A DNA stretch of 64,000 bases. Source: Rhizobium sp. BK650. Lineage in GTDB: Bacteria; Pseudomonadota; Alphaproteobacteria; Rhizobiales; Rhizobiaceae. The notes under the pieces were generated by a model, which saw nothing but the letters and a program-made list of their open reading frames with translations, had not been told where the DNA came from and ran no database searches. Below, one piece after another: positions 1-7,500 of this stretch. Positions within the stretch are counted from its first letter, which is position 1; the number at the start of each line of letters is the position of its first letter. Both the position numbers and the translations under genes were made by a program. Where the stretch lies: contig NZ_JACIBK010000008.1 of NCBI RefSeq assembly GCF_014195325.1, positions 186,001 to 250,000 of the forward strand, read 5' to 3'.

Positions 1-1
1 T

Positions 2-388
2 GACCCGCTCGACTCTACGTCGCGCATGCTCGACCCGCTTGTTGTTGGCGAAGAGCACTACGAGATCGCTCGTAAGGTTCAGTCGACGCTGCAGCGCTAC
101 AAGGCTCTGCAGGACATCATCGCCATCCTGGGCATGGACGAATTGTCTGAAGAAGACAAGCTGGCGGTTGCCCGCGCCCGTAAGATCGAGCGCTTCCTGT
201 CGCAGCCGTTCTTCGTTGCTGAAGTCTTCACCGGCTCGCCGGGCAAGCTGGTTGCTCTCGAAGACACGATTAAGGGCTTCAAGGGTCTCGTCAACGGCGA
301 GTACGACCACTTGCCGGAAGCAGCCTTCTACATGGTTGGATCGATCGACGAAGCCGTCGAGAAGGCCAAGAAGCTCGCTGCTGCTTGA
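2..388 (+). CDS. atpD: ATP synthase F1 subunit beta (C-terminal part)
   Basis: The reading frame is open from the left edge, so only the last 128 residues are present; the rest of the gene lies outside the window. The fragment carries the hallmark DELSEED loop (seen as MDELSEED) that contacts the gamma subunit, and the usual beta C-terminal helical domain ending in KKLAAA. The protein is the catalytic subunit of the F1 part of the cytoplasmic-side proton-translocating ATP synthase. It is followed, with the stop overlapping the next start, by a small CxxC protein and atpC, which is the end of an atp operon. An internal ATG at 26 is not the true start because the upstream frame reads through conserved sequence. 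Confidence 0.97.
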   Translation, partial: DPLDSTSRMLDPLVVGEEHYEIARKVQSTLQRYKALQDIIAILGMDELSEEDKLAVARARKIERFLSQPFFVAEVFTGSPGKLVALEDTIKGFKGLVNGEYDHLPEAAFYMVGSIDEAVEKAKKLAAA

Positions 389-627
389 TGAGCGACGCTC
401 ACGACGAGATATTCTGCTGCGACACTCTCAAAAGTGTCGTGGCAGAGCTTCCTGATCCGGCGGCGCCGACCATCTACCGGGCCGACAATGGCGTGATGAT
501 GATGGTCGTCGGGTTGGCTCAGACCGAGGAGGGTCTCGGTTATCTCGATTACGCGATGATGCACTGCCCGTTCTGCGGGACCAAATTGCAAGATGCAAAA
601 GCCATAGCCGAGAAGGTAAGTCACTGA
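388..627 (+). CDS. small CxxC (zinc-ribbon-like) protein inside the atp operon
   Basis: A 79-residue protein whose ATG at 388 overlaps the last base of atpD's stop codon and whose own TGA overlaps the ATG of atpC, so it is translationally coupled on both sides. I chose the ATG at 388; a TTG one codon earlier is possible. The C-terminal segment HCPFCGTKL (Cys60, Cys63) looks like half of a zinc ribbon, and a Cys-Cys pair sits at residues 10-11, giving four cysteines that could hold one metal. No signal peptide or membrane segment is visible. I do not recognise a characterised family. Its place between the beta and epsilon subunit genes suggests, but does not prove, a role linked to ATP synthase assembly or regulation. 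Confidence 0.85.
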   Translation: MSDAHDEIFCCDTLKSVVAELPDPAAPTIYRADNGVMMMVVGLAQTEEGLGYLDYAMMHCPFCGTKLQDAKAIAEKVSH

Positions 628-1034
628 TGGCTGACAATTTCAACTTTGAGCTCGTTTCGCCGGAGCGCCTGCTGCTGTCGGAAATGGTGACTGAGGTCGT
701 CATTCCCGCCACCGAAGGTGAGATGACGGTCATGGCTAATCATGCACCGGCGATGACGACCATCAAGCCGGGCATCGTAAGTGTTCGCTCTTCTTCCGGT
801 TCGAAGCAGGATTACGTCGTGTTCGGCGGTTTCGCTGACATCCTGCCGACCGGCTGCACGCTGCTTGCTGAATCTGCTGTTCCGGTGGAAGAACTCAATA
901 AGGACGAACTGACCCGCCGCATCGAAGCTGCGAAGCAGGAACTTGAGGATGTCGTGCATCATGAGCACAAGTCCAAACTCGAGCACTTCATCATGGAAAT
1001 GACCCGGCTGCAGGGCATGGTCGGTCAAGACTAA
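627..1034 (+). CDS. atpC: ATP synthase F1 subunit epsilon
   Basis: A 135-residue protein beginning MADNFNFELVSPERLLLS, matching the N-terminal beta-sandwich of the epsilon subunit, with the typical EGEMTVMANHAP turn and a helical C-terminal part (about residues 88-135). Epsilon forms the central stalk with gamma and inhibits ATP hydrolysis. Length is normal for alphaproteobacteria. It overlaps the upstream small gene by ATGA and is followed by a rho-independent terminator, so it is the last gene of the operon. Confidence 0.97.
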   Translation: MADNFNFELVSPERLLLSEMVTEVVIPATEGEMTVMANHAPAMTTIKPGIVSVRSSSGSKQDYVVFGGFADILPTGCTLLAESAVPVEELNKDELTRRIEAAKQELEDVVHHEHKSKLEHFIMEMTRLQGMVGQD

Positions 1035-1066
1035 TCGCTTCAGGCAGACATCGCAGATTGAACATG

Positions 1067-1092
1067 AAAGCGGCCCTCAAGGCCGCTTCTCT
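1067..1092 (+). terminator. rho-independent terminator of the atp operon
   Basis: The arms AAGCGGCC (1068-1075) and GGCCGCTT (1081-1088) pair perfectly around a five-base loop, and the 3' side runs into TTCTCT. It lies 33 bases after the atpC stop codon. Confidence 0.8.
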
Positions 1093-1189
1093 ATGTAAAC
1101 AAGTTGCATTTATCCTGACGAATGCTGCAAAGCAAAACAGGCGGTATCTCTCCGCCTGCCTGACCTGTCTAGTCTCCGAAAATTACGTA

Positions 1190-1927
1190 TCAGAAGCCGG
1201 TGCCGCCGCGCAGTTCGGAGAGCAGCGTGTTGAACAGAATTTTCATATCCAGCCAGATGCTGAAATTTCTAATGTAGTAGATATCACTGGCTATGCGGGC
1301 GCGTGCTTCCGTCGGGCGTTCCGTCGGGCCGCGCCAGCCGCGCGTCTGGGCGAGGCCGGTGATGCCAGGCCGCATCAGATGGCGGTAATGATATTCCGGC
1401 ACCAGTTCCTCGTAGAGCATGCCGGCTGCCCGCATGTTGATCGCATGGCAGCGAGGGCCGACGAGCGACATATCCCCTTTGATGACATTGAGAAGCTGCG
1501 GAAGCTCGTCGATGTTGGTCTTGCGCAGAAAGGCGCCGATCCGCGTCACGCGCCGATCATCCTTGACGGTCTGTTCTACGCCGGTGGGATCACAAAGATC
1601 TGCCTGCATGGAGCGAAACTTATAGACAGTAATCTTGCTGCCCTTCAAACCCCAGCGAACCTGTCGGAAAAACACCGGGCCGCCGTCATCGAGCACAATG
1701 AGAAGCGCAATCGTGAGAAGAACCGGAAACAGGACGACCAACGCACTTGTTGCGCCGAAAATGTCGAAAGCTCTCTTCAAGCCGAGCTGAAACCTGTTCA
1801 GGCTACCCATTGCAGCAAAGCTTTCGGGCTGGCGAATGTTGGAATTCGCTGCGTCGAGAGCCTTCATCTTCACTGTCTTTTCAGAGAAAGCCGTGTCCAG
1901 AAGCTTGTTTGAAGTAAACACGTTCAT
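1190..1927 (-). CDS. bacterial sugar transferase (ExoY/WcaJ-type undecaprenyl-phosphate sugar-phosphate transferase)
   Basis: With the ATG at 1927 the protein has 245 residues. The bacterial sugar transferase domain starts at about residue 50 with KRAFD, has one hydrophobic segment (about 57-80), then FRQVRWG, YKFRSM, the stretch containing NIDELPQLLNVIKGDMSLVGPR broken here as NIDELPQLLNV and GDMSLVGPR (about 139-159), and PGITGLAQ (187-194). Such enzymes move a sugar-1-phosphate to undecaprenyl phosphate and start synthesis of an exopolysaccharide or O-antigen unit at the inner membrane. It lacks the long multi-membrane N-terminus of WcaJ, so it resembles ExoY. The start was placed at 1927 because homologous-looking sequence begins well inside; an earlier in-frame start at 1981 exists. 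An acyltransferase gene lies 163 bases upstream on the same strand. Confidence 0.9.
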   Translation of the reverse strand: MNVFTSNKLLDTAFSEKTVKMKALDAANSNIRQPESFAAMGSLNRFQLGLKRAFDIFGATSALVVLFPVLLTIALLIVLDDGGPVFFRQVRWGLKGSKITVYKFRSMQADLCDPTGVEQTVKDDRRVTRIGAFLRKTNIDELPQLLNVIKGDMSLVGPRCHAINMRAAGMLYEELVPEYHYRHLMRPGITGLAQTRGWRGPTERPTEARARIASDIYYIRNFSIWLDMKILFNTLLSELRGGTGF

Positions 1928-2090
1928 TAAGCAACGTCCGTGGAAATACTCGCATATTGCGTCGCGCTGGCACAAATACATGGATGAGATCGGTTTGTCA
2001 TCCGCTTCTTTAACCTTTTCGTAACGATAATTGGACCAAATTTGGGAGTATTTCGTAATATGTCTCTGAATATTTTGGGTGAGTTCGGAA

Positions 2091-3302
2091 TTAACTATAT
2101 TGAGTTATGTGCGAATTATTGCCCGTTATGCGTGCGGCTCGTCGTATTACGTGTCGCTCAAGGGCGAAATAGCTGATGCTTGCGAGAAGAAAGGTGATCG
2201 CCGTGGCAAAGCTGCAGCCGATAAACCAGTCCCGTAGCGGGTTGTCTTTACCGATTCCGAATATGGTCGGGGAGACGGTCTGCATCGAAGTTAGTACGAT
2301 GTCCTGCCAGATGTAGATGCCGAATGAGATGGTCGCCGTGAAGCGCATGAAGGCATTGTCAAGCAATATCGCAAGCAGCACGGCGCGCGAGAGGGCCACG
2401 AGCGCGACAGCAACCATCATCGGAAACAGCGGAAAGGCGTAGGGGATCCCGAGCCATCCGTAGGCTTCCCAAGATCCACCTGTCGAAAGTGCCAGCCGGA
2501 GGCCAGCCGCTGCTAGGCTGGCAAGCGCGAGGATATCGAACCAGATCCGAGGCTTTCGCGGCAGCATGACTTGAATGCCGGCTGCGAGCGCCCCGAGTGC
2601 AAAAATGGCGAAAAAACCGATAGGATTATAGTTCGGCATCCACTCTTTCGCACCGCCCGGCATACCGTATTGCCAGCCGCGGTCAATTTCATTGGGAGGG
2701 AAAAGCGTACGGAAGGCTTCGTGGGTAAGCAGGGTTGCGGCAATGACGCCAAGCCATGCAAGACGCGTGATGAGTGGAGAGCGGCGTTTCCTCGGGATAG
2801 CGAAAAGGCAAAGAAAACCCAGCGGCAACAGCGCATAGCTCGTTACTTCGAAAGATATGGACCATAGCGGGCCGTTGCCTTCGACAGGAAAGAACGTGCG
2901 CCAGTGCCATTGGCTCATGAAGAAGAGGCCGCTGATATAGCGAATGACGAGGTCCGGCGTCCTTGCGTGCCCAAGCAACGTAGTACTGAGGATGAAGCCT
3001 CCGGTTAAAGCCACCCAGTAACCGGGCACGATGCGGGCCGCCCGGCGCAGCGCATAAATGCGCAGGTCAAATACGGCGCAGCCGGCATCAAGGGAACGCC
3101 AGAACGGCAGTGCCAACAGGAAACCGCTGAGAATGAAGAAGATGGCGACGCCGAAATTGCCGAAACGCAAGGCTGTGAGCGCTGACTGCAATTCCTCGGT
3201 TTTATTGAGGTCGATGCGGAGAATGAGATGGTGGACGAGGACCAGCAGGCAGGCGGCTGCACGCAAGAAATCCGCTCCGGCCACCCGGTCCTGCTGCTGC
3301 AT
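2091..3302 (-). CDS. acyltransferase 3 family membrane protein
   Basis: A 403-residue polytopic membrane protein with about ten hydrophobic segments. The N-terminus (ADFLRAAACLLVLVHHLI, then GVAIFFILSGFLLALPFW) is typical of the acyltransferase 3 family (OafA/ExoZ type), including the conserved histidine near residue 25 and the FFxLSGFL motif. Members transfer acetyl or other acyl groups to exported sugars. The ATG at 3302 has a good GGGAG ribosome site about five bases upstream. The adjacent sugar transferase on the same strand supports a role in decorating a surface polysaccharide; the actual acceptor cannot be told from the sequence. Confidence 0.88.
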   Translation of the reverse strand: MQQQDRVAGADFLRAAACLLVLVHHLILRIDLNKTEELQSALTALRFGNFGVAIFFILSGFLLALPFWRSLDAGCAVFDLRIYALRRAARIVPGYWVALTGGFILSTTLLGHARTPDLVIRYISGLFFMSQWHWRTFFPVEGNGPLWSISFEVTSYALLPLGFLCLFAIPRKRRSPLITRLAWLGVIAATLLTHEAFRTLFPPNEIDRGWQYGMPGGAKEWMPNYNPIGFFAIFALGALAAGIQVMLPRKPRIWFDILALASLAAAGLRLALSTGGSWEAYGWLGIPYAFPLFPMMVAVALVALSRAVLLAILLDNAFMRFTATISFGIYIWQDIVLTSMQTVSPTIFGIGKDNPLRDWFIGCSFATAITFLLASISYFALERHVIRRAARITGNNSHITQYS

Positions 3303-3367
3303 GTCACTCCCTCGCTCCCTGCCGGACTTTGCAGCGGAAAGCTGCCGCCGGCAAGGGCAGGCTTACC

Positions 3368-4372
3368 TCAGCCAAGCAGATCGTTGGTGTAATAGCTGGA
3401 AAAGTCGGGCTTTTCCCTCAGAGCCGCACCATTGGCATCGAGCAGAATGCCATGATCGAACAGGAAAGTGCCGATTGCTTCTGCCTTGGTCGGATCGATG
3501 GCGCCGATCGCGCCACTATCGCCTTTAAGGAAATGGCCTTCGATCAGTGCCTTTTGCGACGCCTTGACCAGTTCGGTGTTGAGCAAGGCGCCGTTGCTGC
3601 CGGCAATCAGCAGATCGCAGGCCTCGTCCGGATTGTCAACCGAATAGGCGTAACCCTTGAGCGTTGCCTGGATGAAGGTGCGCGCATTCTGCGGATTGGC
3701 GGACAGATAGGCGTCGCTGGACGCGATTGCGGTCGTCTGCTCGTCCGGAATGCCGTAGTCGCTGTAGCGCCAGCGGCGGACCTGCCGGTTTTCCAGTTGG
3801 GCGGCAATACCTTCCCAGGTGTAGATTTCCAGTGTGAAATCCACGGCGCCGTTATCGAGCGCCTCATAGGCCGAGGTGCCGAGCGTGACGTTCTGGAAAG
3901 TGCCCTTACCGCCGTCGTTGCGGATCATCGCAGAGACGAGTGCCTCCTCCCATGCGCCGCCGAAGCCGCCATAGGTCTTGCCATCAAGATCTTTCGGGCT
4001 CTTGATATCGCTACGGCCGCCCTTGAAGATCAGCCTGCCCGTTTCCGTCTGGACGACGGCATAGACGAGTTTCACATCGGCGCCAGCGGCCCGCTGGGTA
4101 AAGGCCTCGATTTCTCCGCAGATGCCGAAATCGGCAACCCCGTTTGCGACAAGCGTGCCGGCGCTGGTATCGGCATAGGGCAGGATCTCGACGTCAAGGC
4201 CGGCGGCCTCATAGAAGCCTTTCGCCTTGGCGACGTAGATGCCGATGTGATTGGTGTTCGGAGTCCAGTCGAGCGCGATACGCACCTTGGTGGCGGATTG
4301 GGCGAAGGCAGCACGACCGGCGAGGGTTGCGGCCATGGCGGCAAAAAGGGTTTGTCGGCGGGTGAGAAGCAT
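3368..4372 (-). CDS. thiY: ABC transporter substrate-binding protein, thiamine-precursor (HMP) type
   Basis: A 334-residue periplasmic binding protein of the NMT1/THI5-like family. The start at 4372 was chosen because a strong GAGGAGGT ribosome site lies five bases upstream and the product then begins with a signal peptide (MLLTRRQTLFAAMAAT, with a twin-arginine-like RR, ending near AFAQ at about residue 25). The mature part starts KVRIALDWTPNTNHIG, the DWTPNTNH segment being typical of pyrimidine-precursor binders. It is the last gene of the riboswitch-controlled unit ykoF-thiX-thiZ-thiY. By family and context it should capture hydroxymethylpyrimidine or a related thiamine breakdown product; the ligand itself is inferred. 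Confidence 0.9.
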   Translation of the reverse strand: MLLTRRQTLFAAMAATLAGRAAFAQSATKVRIALDWTPNTNHIGIYVAKAKGFYEAAGLDVEILPYADTSAGTLVANGVADFGICGEIEAFTQRAAGADVKLVYAVVQTETGRLIFKGGRSDIKSPKDLDGKTYGGFGGAWEEALVSAMIRNDGGKGTFQNVTLGTSAYEALDNGAVDFTLEIYTWEGIAAQLENRQVRRWRYSDYGIPDEQTTAIASSDAYLSANPQNARTFIQATLKGYAYSVDNPDEACDLLIAGSNGALLNTELVKASQKALIEGHFLKGDSGAIGAIDPTKAEAIGTFLFDHGILLDANGAALREKPDFSSYYTNDLLG

Positions 4373-4382
4373 CGGGACCTCC

Positions 4383-5138
4383 TCAGGTTCTTTGCGGATG
4401 CAGTAATGTTTGAAGAATTTCGGTTTCGATCGCCTGGGCGGCCGGCGAGCCGAGATCGGCAAGCGTGCGCGGCCTTTTCAGCGGCACTTCGAATTCCCTG
4501 ATCACGGCTGCCGGGCGGGCGGAAAGCACATAGATGCGGTCGGACAGGAAAACGGCTTCCCGGACATCATGAGTGATCAGCAGCGCCGTCCAGCGATGAT
4601 CGGTCCACATGTCCTGCAGCCATTCCTGCATTTGGGTGCGGGTGAGCGCGTCGAGTGCGCCGAAGGGCTCATCGAGAAGCAGCATGTCCTGCCGTTGGAT
4701 CACCGTACGCAGCAAAGCCGCGCGCTGGCGCATGCCGCCTGAAAGGGCCGCAGGATAATGATTTTCGAAACCGGCAAGGCCGAAGCGTTCAAAGAGAGGG
4801 GCGGCCACGGCGCGCGCCGGGCCGCGGCGCATGCCGTGCACTTCGAGGCCGAGAATCGCATTGTCGATGACGCTTCGCCACGGCATCAGCGCATCGCGCT
4901 GAGGCATAAAGGCGAATGCGTGTGCTGCCTGCGAAAGCGGTGTGCCGTCAAAGAGAATCTCGCCTCTATCAGCCTGCAGCGCTTGTGTCAGTAAGCGGAG
5001 GATCGTCGACTTGCCGGAGCCGGAAGGGCCGACGATCGAGACGAATTCACCTCCTGCGATATGAAGAGAAATGTCCTTCAGCACTTCCATGCCGTCGAAG
5101 GACTTCGAGACATTCTTCAGCTCGAGCATCGTATTCAT
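4383..5138 (-). CDS. thiZ: ABC transporter ATP-binding protein, thiamine-precursor uptake
   Basis: A 251-residue ATPase of the nitrate/sulfonate/taurine-type ABC family. Walker A is GPSGSGKST (about residues 37-45), the Q loop lies near FMPQRDALMPW (about 78-88), the signature is LSGGMRQRA (about 132-140) and Walker B is MLLLDEP (152-158), followed by the H-loop histidine in LLITHDVREA. Its ATG at 5138 overlaps the stop of the permease gene (ATGA), showing translational coupling. It energises the ThiX/ThiY transporter at the inner membrane. Confidence 0.93.
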   Translation of the reverse strand: MNTMLELKNVSKSFDGMEVLKDISLHIAGGEFVSIVGPSGSGKSTILRLLTQALQADRGEILFDGTPLSQAAHAFAFMPQRDALMPWRSVIDNAILGLEVHGMRRGPARAVAAPLFERFGLAGFENHYPAALSGGMRQRAALLRTVIQRQDMLLLDEPFGALDALTRTQMQEWLQDMWTDHRWTALLITHDVREAVFLSDRIYVLSARPAAVIREFEVPLKRPRTLADLGSPAAQAIETEILQTLLHPQRT

Positions 5139-5926
5139 CGGCGGCTCTCCGCGGCAGATTGCCAGGGCATAACGAGACGCTGCACCGCCAGCGTGAGGCC
5201 GAAGAGGCAGAGCGTCAGGAGGGCGCTAACGACGACGGCGGCAAGGACGAGGTCCGGGCGGAAATTGTTCTTGGCGTTGAGGATATAGATCCCGAGGCCA
5301 CGTGCAGCGCCTGCATATTCGGCGAAGATCGCGCCGACCACCGCATAGGTGATCGAAATGCGCAGGCCGGCGAAGAAGAAGGGCATGGCGGAGGGAAGCC
5401 TAGCCAGGCGGAAGCTGCGCCAGCGGCTTGCCTTCATGGAGTTCAGAAGCTCGGCAATATCCCGGTCCGTCGCTTCATAGCCCTGCAGCAGGGCGACCAG
5501 CAGAGGAAAGAAGGTGACCAGGGCGACGAGCAGAAGTTTCGGCAATATCCCGAAACCGAACCAGAGCACGACCAGAGGCGCAATCGCGACCAGTGGCAAC
5601 GTCTGGCTGACGATGAAGAGCGGCAGCAGCGCGCGGCGCATGAAAGGCACGAAATCCATCAGCACCGACGAGACGAAGGCGAAGACCAGCGACAAAGCGA
5701 AACCGCCGAGCGTCGCGCCAAGCGTCGGCCAGGTATTGTCGAGCAGCGCCTGCCTGTTCAGCCAGCCCTGTGAAAGGATGCGCGAAGGCGAGGGTAGGAT
5801 CGAGGGTTTGACTCCGGAGAGATCAACATAGAGCTGCCAGACAGTCAGGAAGGCAAGCACGGCAAGAATGGCGGGCAAGGCCCGCCTCAGTGGTGCAAAT
5901 GTCGAATCCGGTTTCGATAAGGTCAT
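5135..5926 (-). CDS. thiX: ABC transporter permease, thiamine-precursor uptake
   Basis: A 263-residue inner-membrane protein with about six transmembrane segments and a binding-protein-dependent transport domain. The EAA-type coupling loop is visible around YEATDRDIAELLNSMKASRW (about residues 150-170). It sits 14 bases after ykoF and overlaps thiZ by four bases. The family is the SsuC/TauC/ThiX type; the substrate assignment rests on the TPP riboswitch upstream and on ThiY. Confidence 0.92.
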   Translation of the reverse strand: MTLSKPDSTFAPLRRALPAILAVLAFLTVWQLYVDLSGVKPSILPSPSRILSQGWLNRQALLDNTWPTLGATLGGFALSLVFAFVSSVLMDFVPFMRRALLPLFIVSQTLPLVAIAPLVVLWFGFGILPKLLLVALVTFFPLLVALLQGYEATDRDIAELLNSMKASRWRSFRLARLPSAMPFFFAGLRISITYAVVGAIFAEYAGAARGLGIYILNAKNNFRPDLVLAAVVVSALLTLCLFGLTLAVQRLVMPWQSAAESRR

Positions 5927-5940
5927 TGCCGTCAGGCGTC

Positions 5941-6549
5941 TCAGGCTTTGCTCGGGCTGTTCGCGGAGACCGTGATATCCAAGGTCACATGGCCTTCGGG
6001 ATCGCCAAAGCGATAGAAAGCTTCATGGATGGTCGCGAAGATCGCGCCGGCGTCGCCGCGCAGCTTGGTGCAGAAATTCTTGGAGCGGTCGAACGTGCCC
6101 GAACGCTTTAGGAAATCGATGCAGCCGTAGATCTCGTCCATATGGGTGCCCGTTCCCATTACATAGAGAGAAAACTGGGCGGCTGTCGGCTGGCCCGTCT
6201 CTACGGTATCTCCGACTGCTGCAATTGCAGCTTCTACTCGCTCGGCGAGCGGCTCGGCCCGGCTTGAGGACAGTCCGGCGCCGCAGATCGTATCGTCGGG
6301 TTCGCCCGGGCAGCCGCGCGAGATGGCGGCGGACAAGACGCAGTGCTCGCCGCTTGCTGCAGCCGAGACAAAGAGGTCGCGCATAGCCGCAAACAGGACG
6401 TCGTGCGGACCGACCATCAGTGTGGAAATATCGTCAGTTTCAATACGAAGACGATCACGATAGGGATCGAGAGCCTTGATCGCATCAAGGATGATGCCGA
6501 CGAAATTGCCGGACATCGGATATAGGGACACTTGTGCACCGGAAAACAT
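5941..6549 (-). CDS. ykoF: YkoF family thiamine/HMP-binding protein
   Basis: A 202-residue protein, the same size as Bacillus YkoF, starting MFSGAQVSLYPMSGNFVGII. The same frame extends upstream to 6801, but that extension would translate the riboswitch, so the ATG at 6549 just after it is the correct start. Two similar halves are visible: the first begins AQVSLYPM and the second AQFSLYVMGTGTHMDEIY (about residues 119-136), fitting the two-fold repeat of the YkoF fold. YkoF binds thiamine or its pyrimidine moiety in the cytoplasm and is linked to HMP salvage. It is the first gene of the uptake operon, which supports the assignment. Confidence 0.88.
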   Translation of the reverse strand: MFSGAQVSLYPMSGNFVGIILDAIKALDPYRDRLRIETDDISTLMVGPHDVLFAAMRDLFVSAAASGEHCVLSAAISRGCPGEPDDTICGAGLSSSRAEPLAERVEAAIAAVGDTVETGQPTAAQFSLYVMGTGTHMDEIYGCIDFLKRSGTFDRSKNFCTKLRGDAGAIFATIHEAFYRFGDPEGHVTLDITVSANSPSKA

Positions 6550-6555
6550 TCTAGA

Positions 6556-6644
6556 CCTCGCTCCGCTGGCATTACCCAGATCAGCTTTGAAGGGTCCGGA
6601 GGCATACGCCTCACATCTCAGCCCCGGCAATACGGAGCTCCCCC
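6556..6644 (-). promoter_or_regulatory. TPP riboswitch (THI element)
   Basis: Read on the minus strand, the leader contains the conserved GGGGCTGAGATG segment, then ACCCTT, CTGATCTGGGT and TAATGCCAGCGGA, the standard order of a thiamine-pyrophosphate aptamer. Helix P1 can form between GCTCCG (5' side) and CGGAGC (3' side). It ends seven bases before the ATG of ykoF, so control is most likely at translation initiation (ribosome-site masking), the usual mode in proteobacteria; no separate terminator fits between the aptamer and the start. Confidence 0.95.
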
Positions 6645-6767
6645 GTGAAATTGTGGCGGAAGCTAGCACCAGGCCCGCGATACCGCAACCGCAAAATTCC
6701 TTCCCGGCTATGCGGTCGGCAAGAGGCGCGAGTAGTTCAGACACACCGCAGGGTGCCGGAGAGGGAA

Positions 6768-6832
6768 ACACCCGGACGGAGGTCCCGGTCCGGGTGTCCA
6801 ACCGGTTCCGTACCTGCCAGAGACGGAACCGG
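6768..6832 (-). terminator. tandem hairpins after the flavin reductase gene
   Basis: Two perfect 10-base inverted repeats stand side by side: CCGGTTCCGT (6802-6811) with ACGGAACCGG (6823-6832), and ACACCCGGAC (6768-6777) with GTCCGGGTGT (6788-6797). On the minus strand they come 11 bases after the stop of the flavin reductase gene, and the second is followed by TTTCCC. They would end that transcript before it reaches the TPP riboswitch. Confidence 0.65.
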
Positions 6833-6843
6833 ATGTCGTTGCC

Positions 6844-7419
6844 TCAGGCGGCAACACCGGCATAAGGGCTGTGGTTGCGGGCGGCGATCAGCGCCTCGGT
6901 CCACCATTGCAACTGGGCCATCATGCGTGAGAGCCGGCGCAGCGCATCCTCCGGATCCCGCAGCCGGCCTTCATTGTCGAGACGACGCCAAGGGGAATTG
7001 AAGCTCACGACATCGCAGATCGTGACGGCGTGAAGCTCGGCGAAGACGAGGCGAAGCTGCTCGACTGCCCGCAAGCCGCTGGATACGCCGCCATAACAGA
7101 CGAAGGCGACGGGCTTGCCATGCCAGGGCTCGCCGAAGAGATCGATGAGGAACTTCAGGGAAGCGGTGAAGCTGTGGTTGTATTCTGGCGTGACGAGGAC
7201 AAAGCCATCGGCCTCTTGAAGCCTATTTGCAAGCCGCCTAGCCTCTGGATGATGCGGAATGTGCTCTCGCGGCAACGAAAATGTCAGGGGGTCTATGATG
7301 TCGATTTCGAATTGCGGAAAGCGGACGAGTTCTCCTTCGAGCCATTTGACCACTCTGTCGCAGATGCGCCCTTCGCGCGTACTGCCGTAGACAACGGCAA
7401 GCCTCACGGGTTTCTGCAT
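6844..7419 (-). CDS. NADPH-dependent FMN reductase family protein, SoxR-controlled
   Basis: A 191-residue flavodoxin-like protein of the NADPH-dependent FMN reductase family. The FMN phosphate loop is GSTREGRICD (about residues 12-21) and the isoalloxazine-side loop is TPEYNHSFTASLK (about 77-89), both typical. The ATG at 7419 has a GAAGGAG site six bases upstream. The gene is divergent from soxR and its promoter contains a SoxR box between -35 and -10 elements, so it is very likely induced by redox-cycling compounds. It probably reduces flavins or quinones in the cytoplasm to limit radical damage; the substrate is not known from sequence. Confidence 0.9.
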   Translation of the reverse strand: MQKPVRLAVVYGSTREGRICDRVVKWLEGELVRFPQFEIDIIDPLTFSLPREHIPHHPEARRLANRLQEADGFVLVTPEYNHSFTASLKFLIDLFGEPWHGKPVAFVCYGGVSSGLRAVEQLRLVFAELHAVTICDVVSFNSPWRRLDNEGRLRDPEDALRRLSRMMAQLQWWTEALIAARNHSPYAGVAA

Positions 7420-7463
7420 GCATCGCTCCTTCTCATGTCGGCTTTACGGTCTCGGGAGCGCAG

Positions 7464-7494
7464 TCTATAAAACCTCAACTAATATTGAGGTCAA
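7464..7494 (-). promoter_or_regulatory. SoxR-box promoter
   Basis: The palindrome CCTCAACTAATATTGAGG (7473-7490) closely resembles the SoxR operator consensus. On the minus strand it fills the space between TTGACC (7494-7489) and TATAGA (7469-7464). The spacer is 19 bases, the over-long spacing expected of promoters activated by MerR-family proteins through DNA distortion. It drives the flavin reductase gene; on the other side it lies ten bases before the soxR start, so SoxR may also repress itself. Confidence 0.9.
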
Positions 7495-7500
7495 TAACCG

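Noticed and set aside
6550..6801. N-terminal extension of the YkoF frame.
   Set aside because: It would translate the TPP riboswitch; the ATG just after the aptamer gives a product of normal family length.
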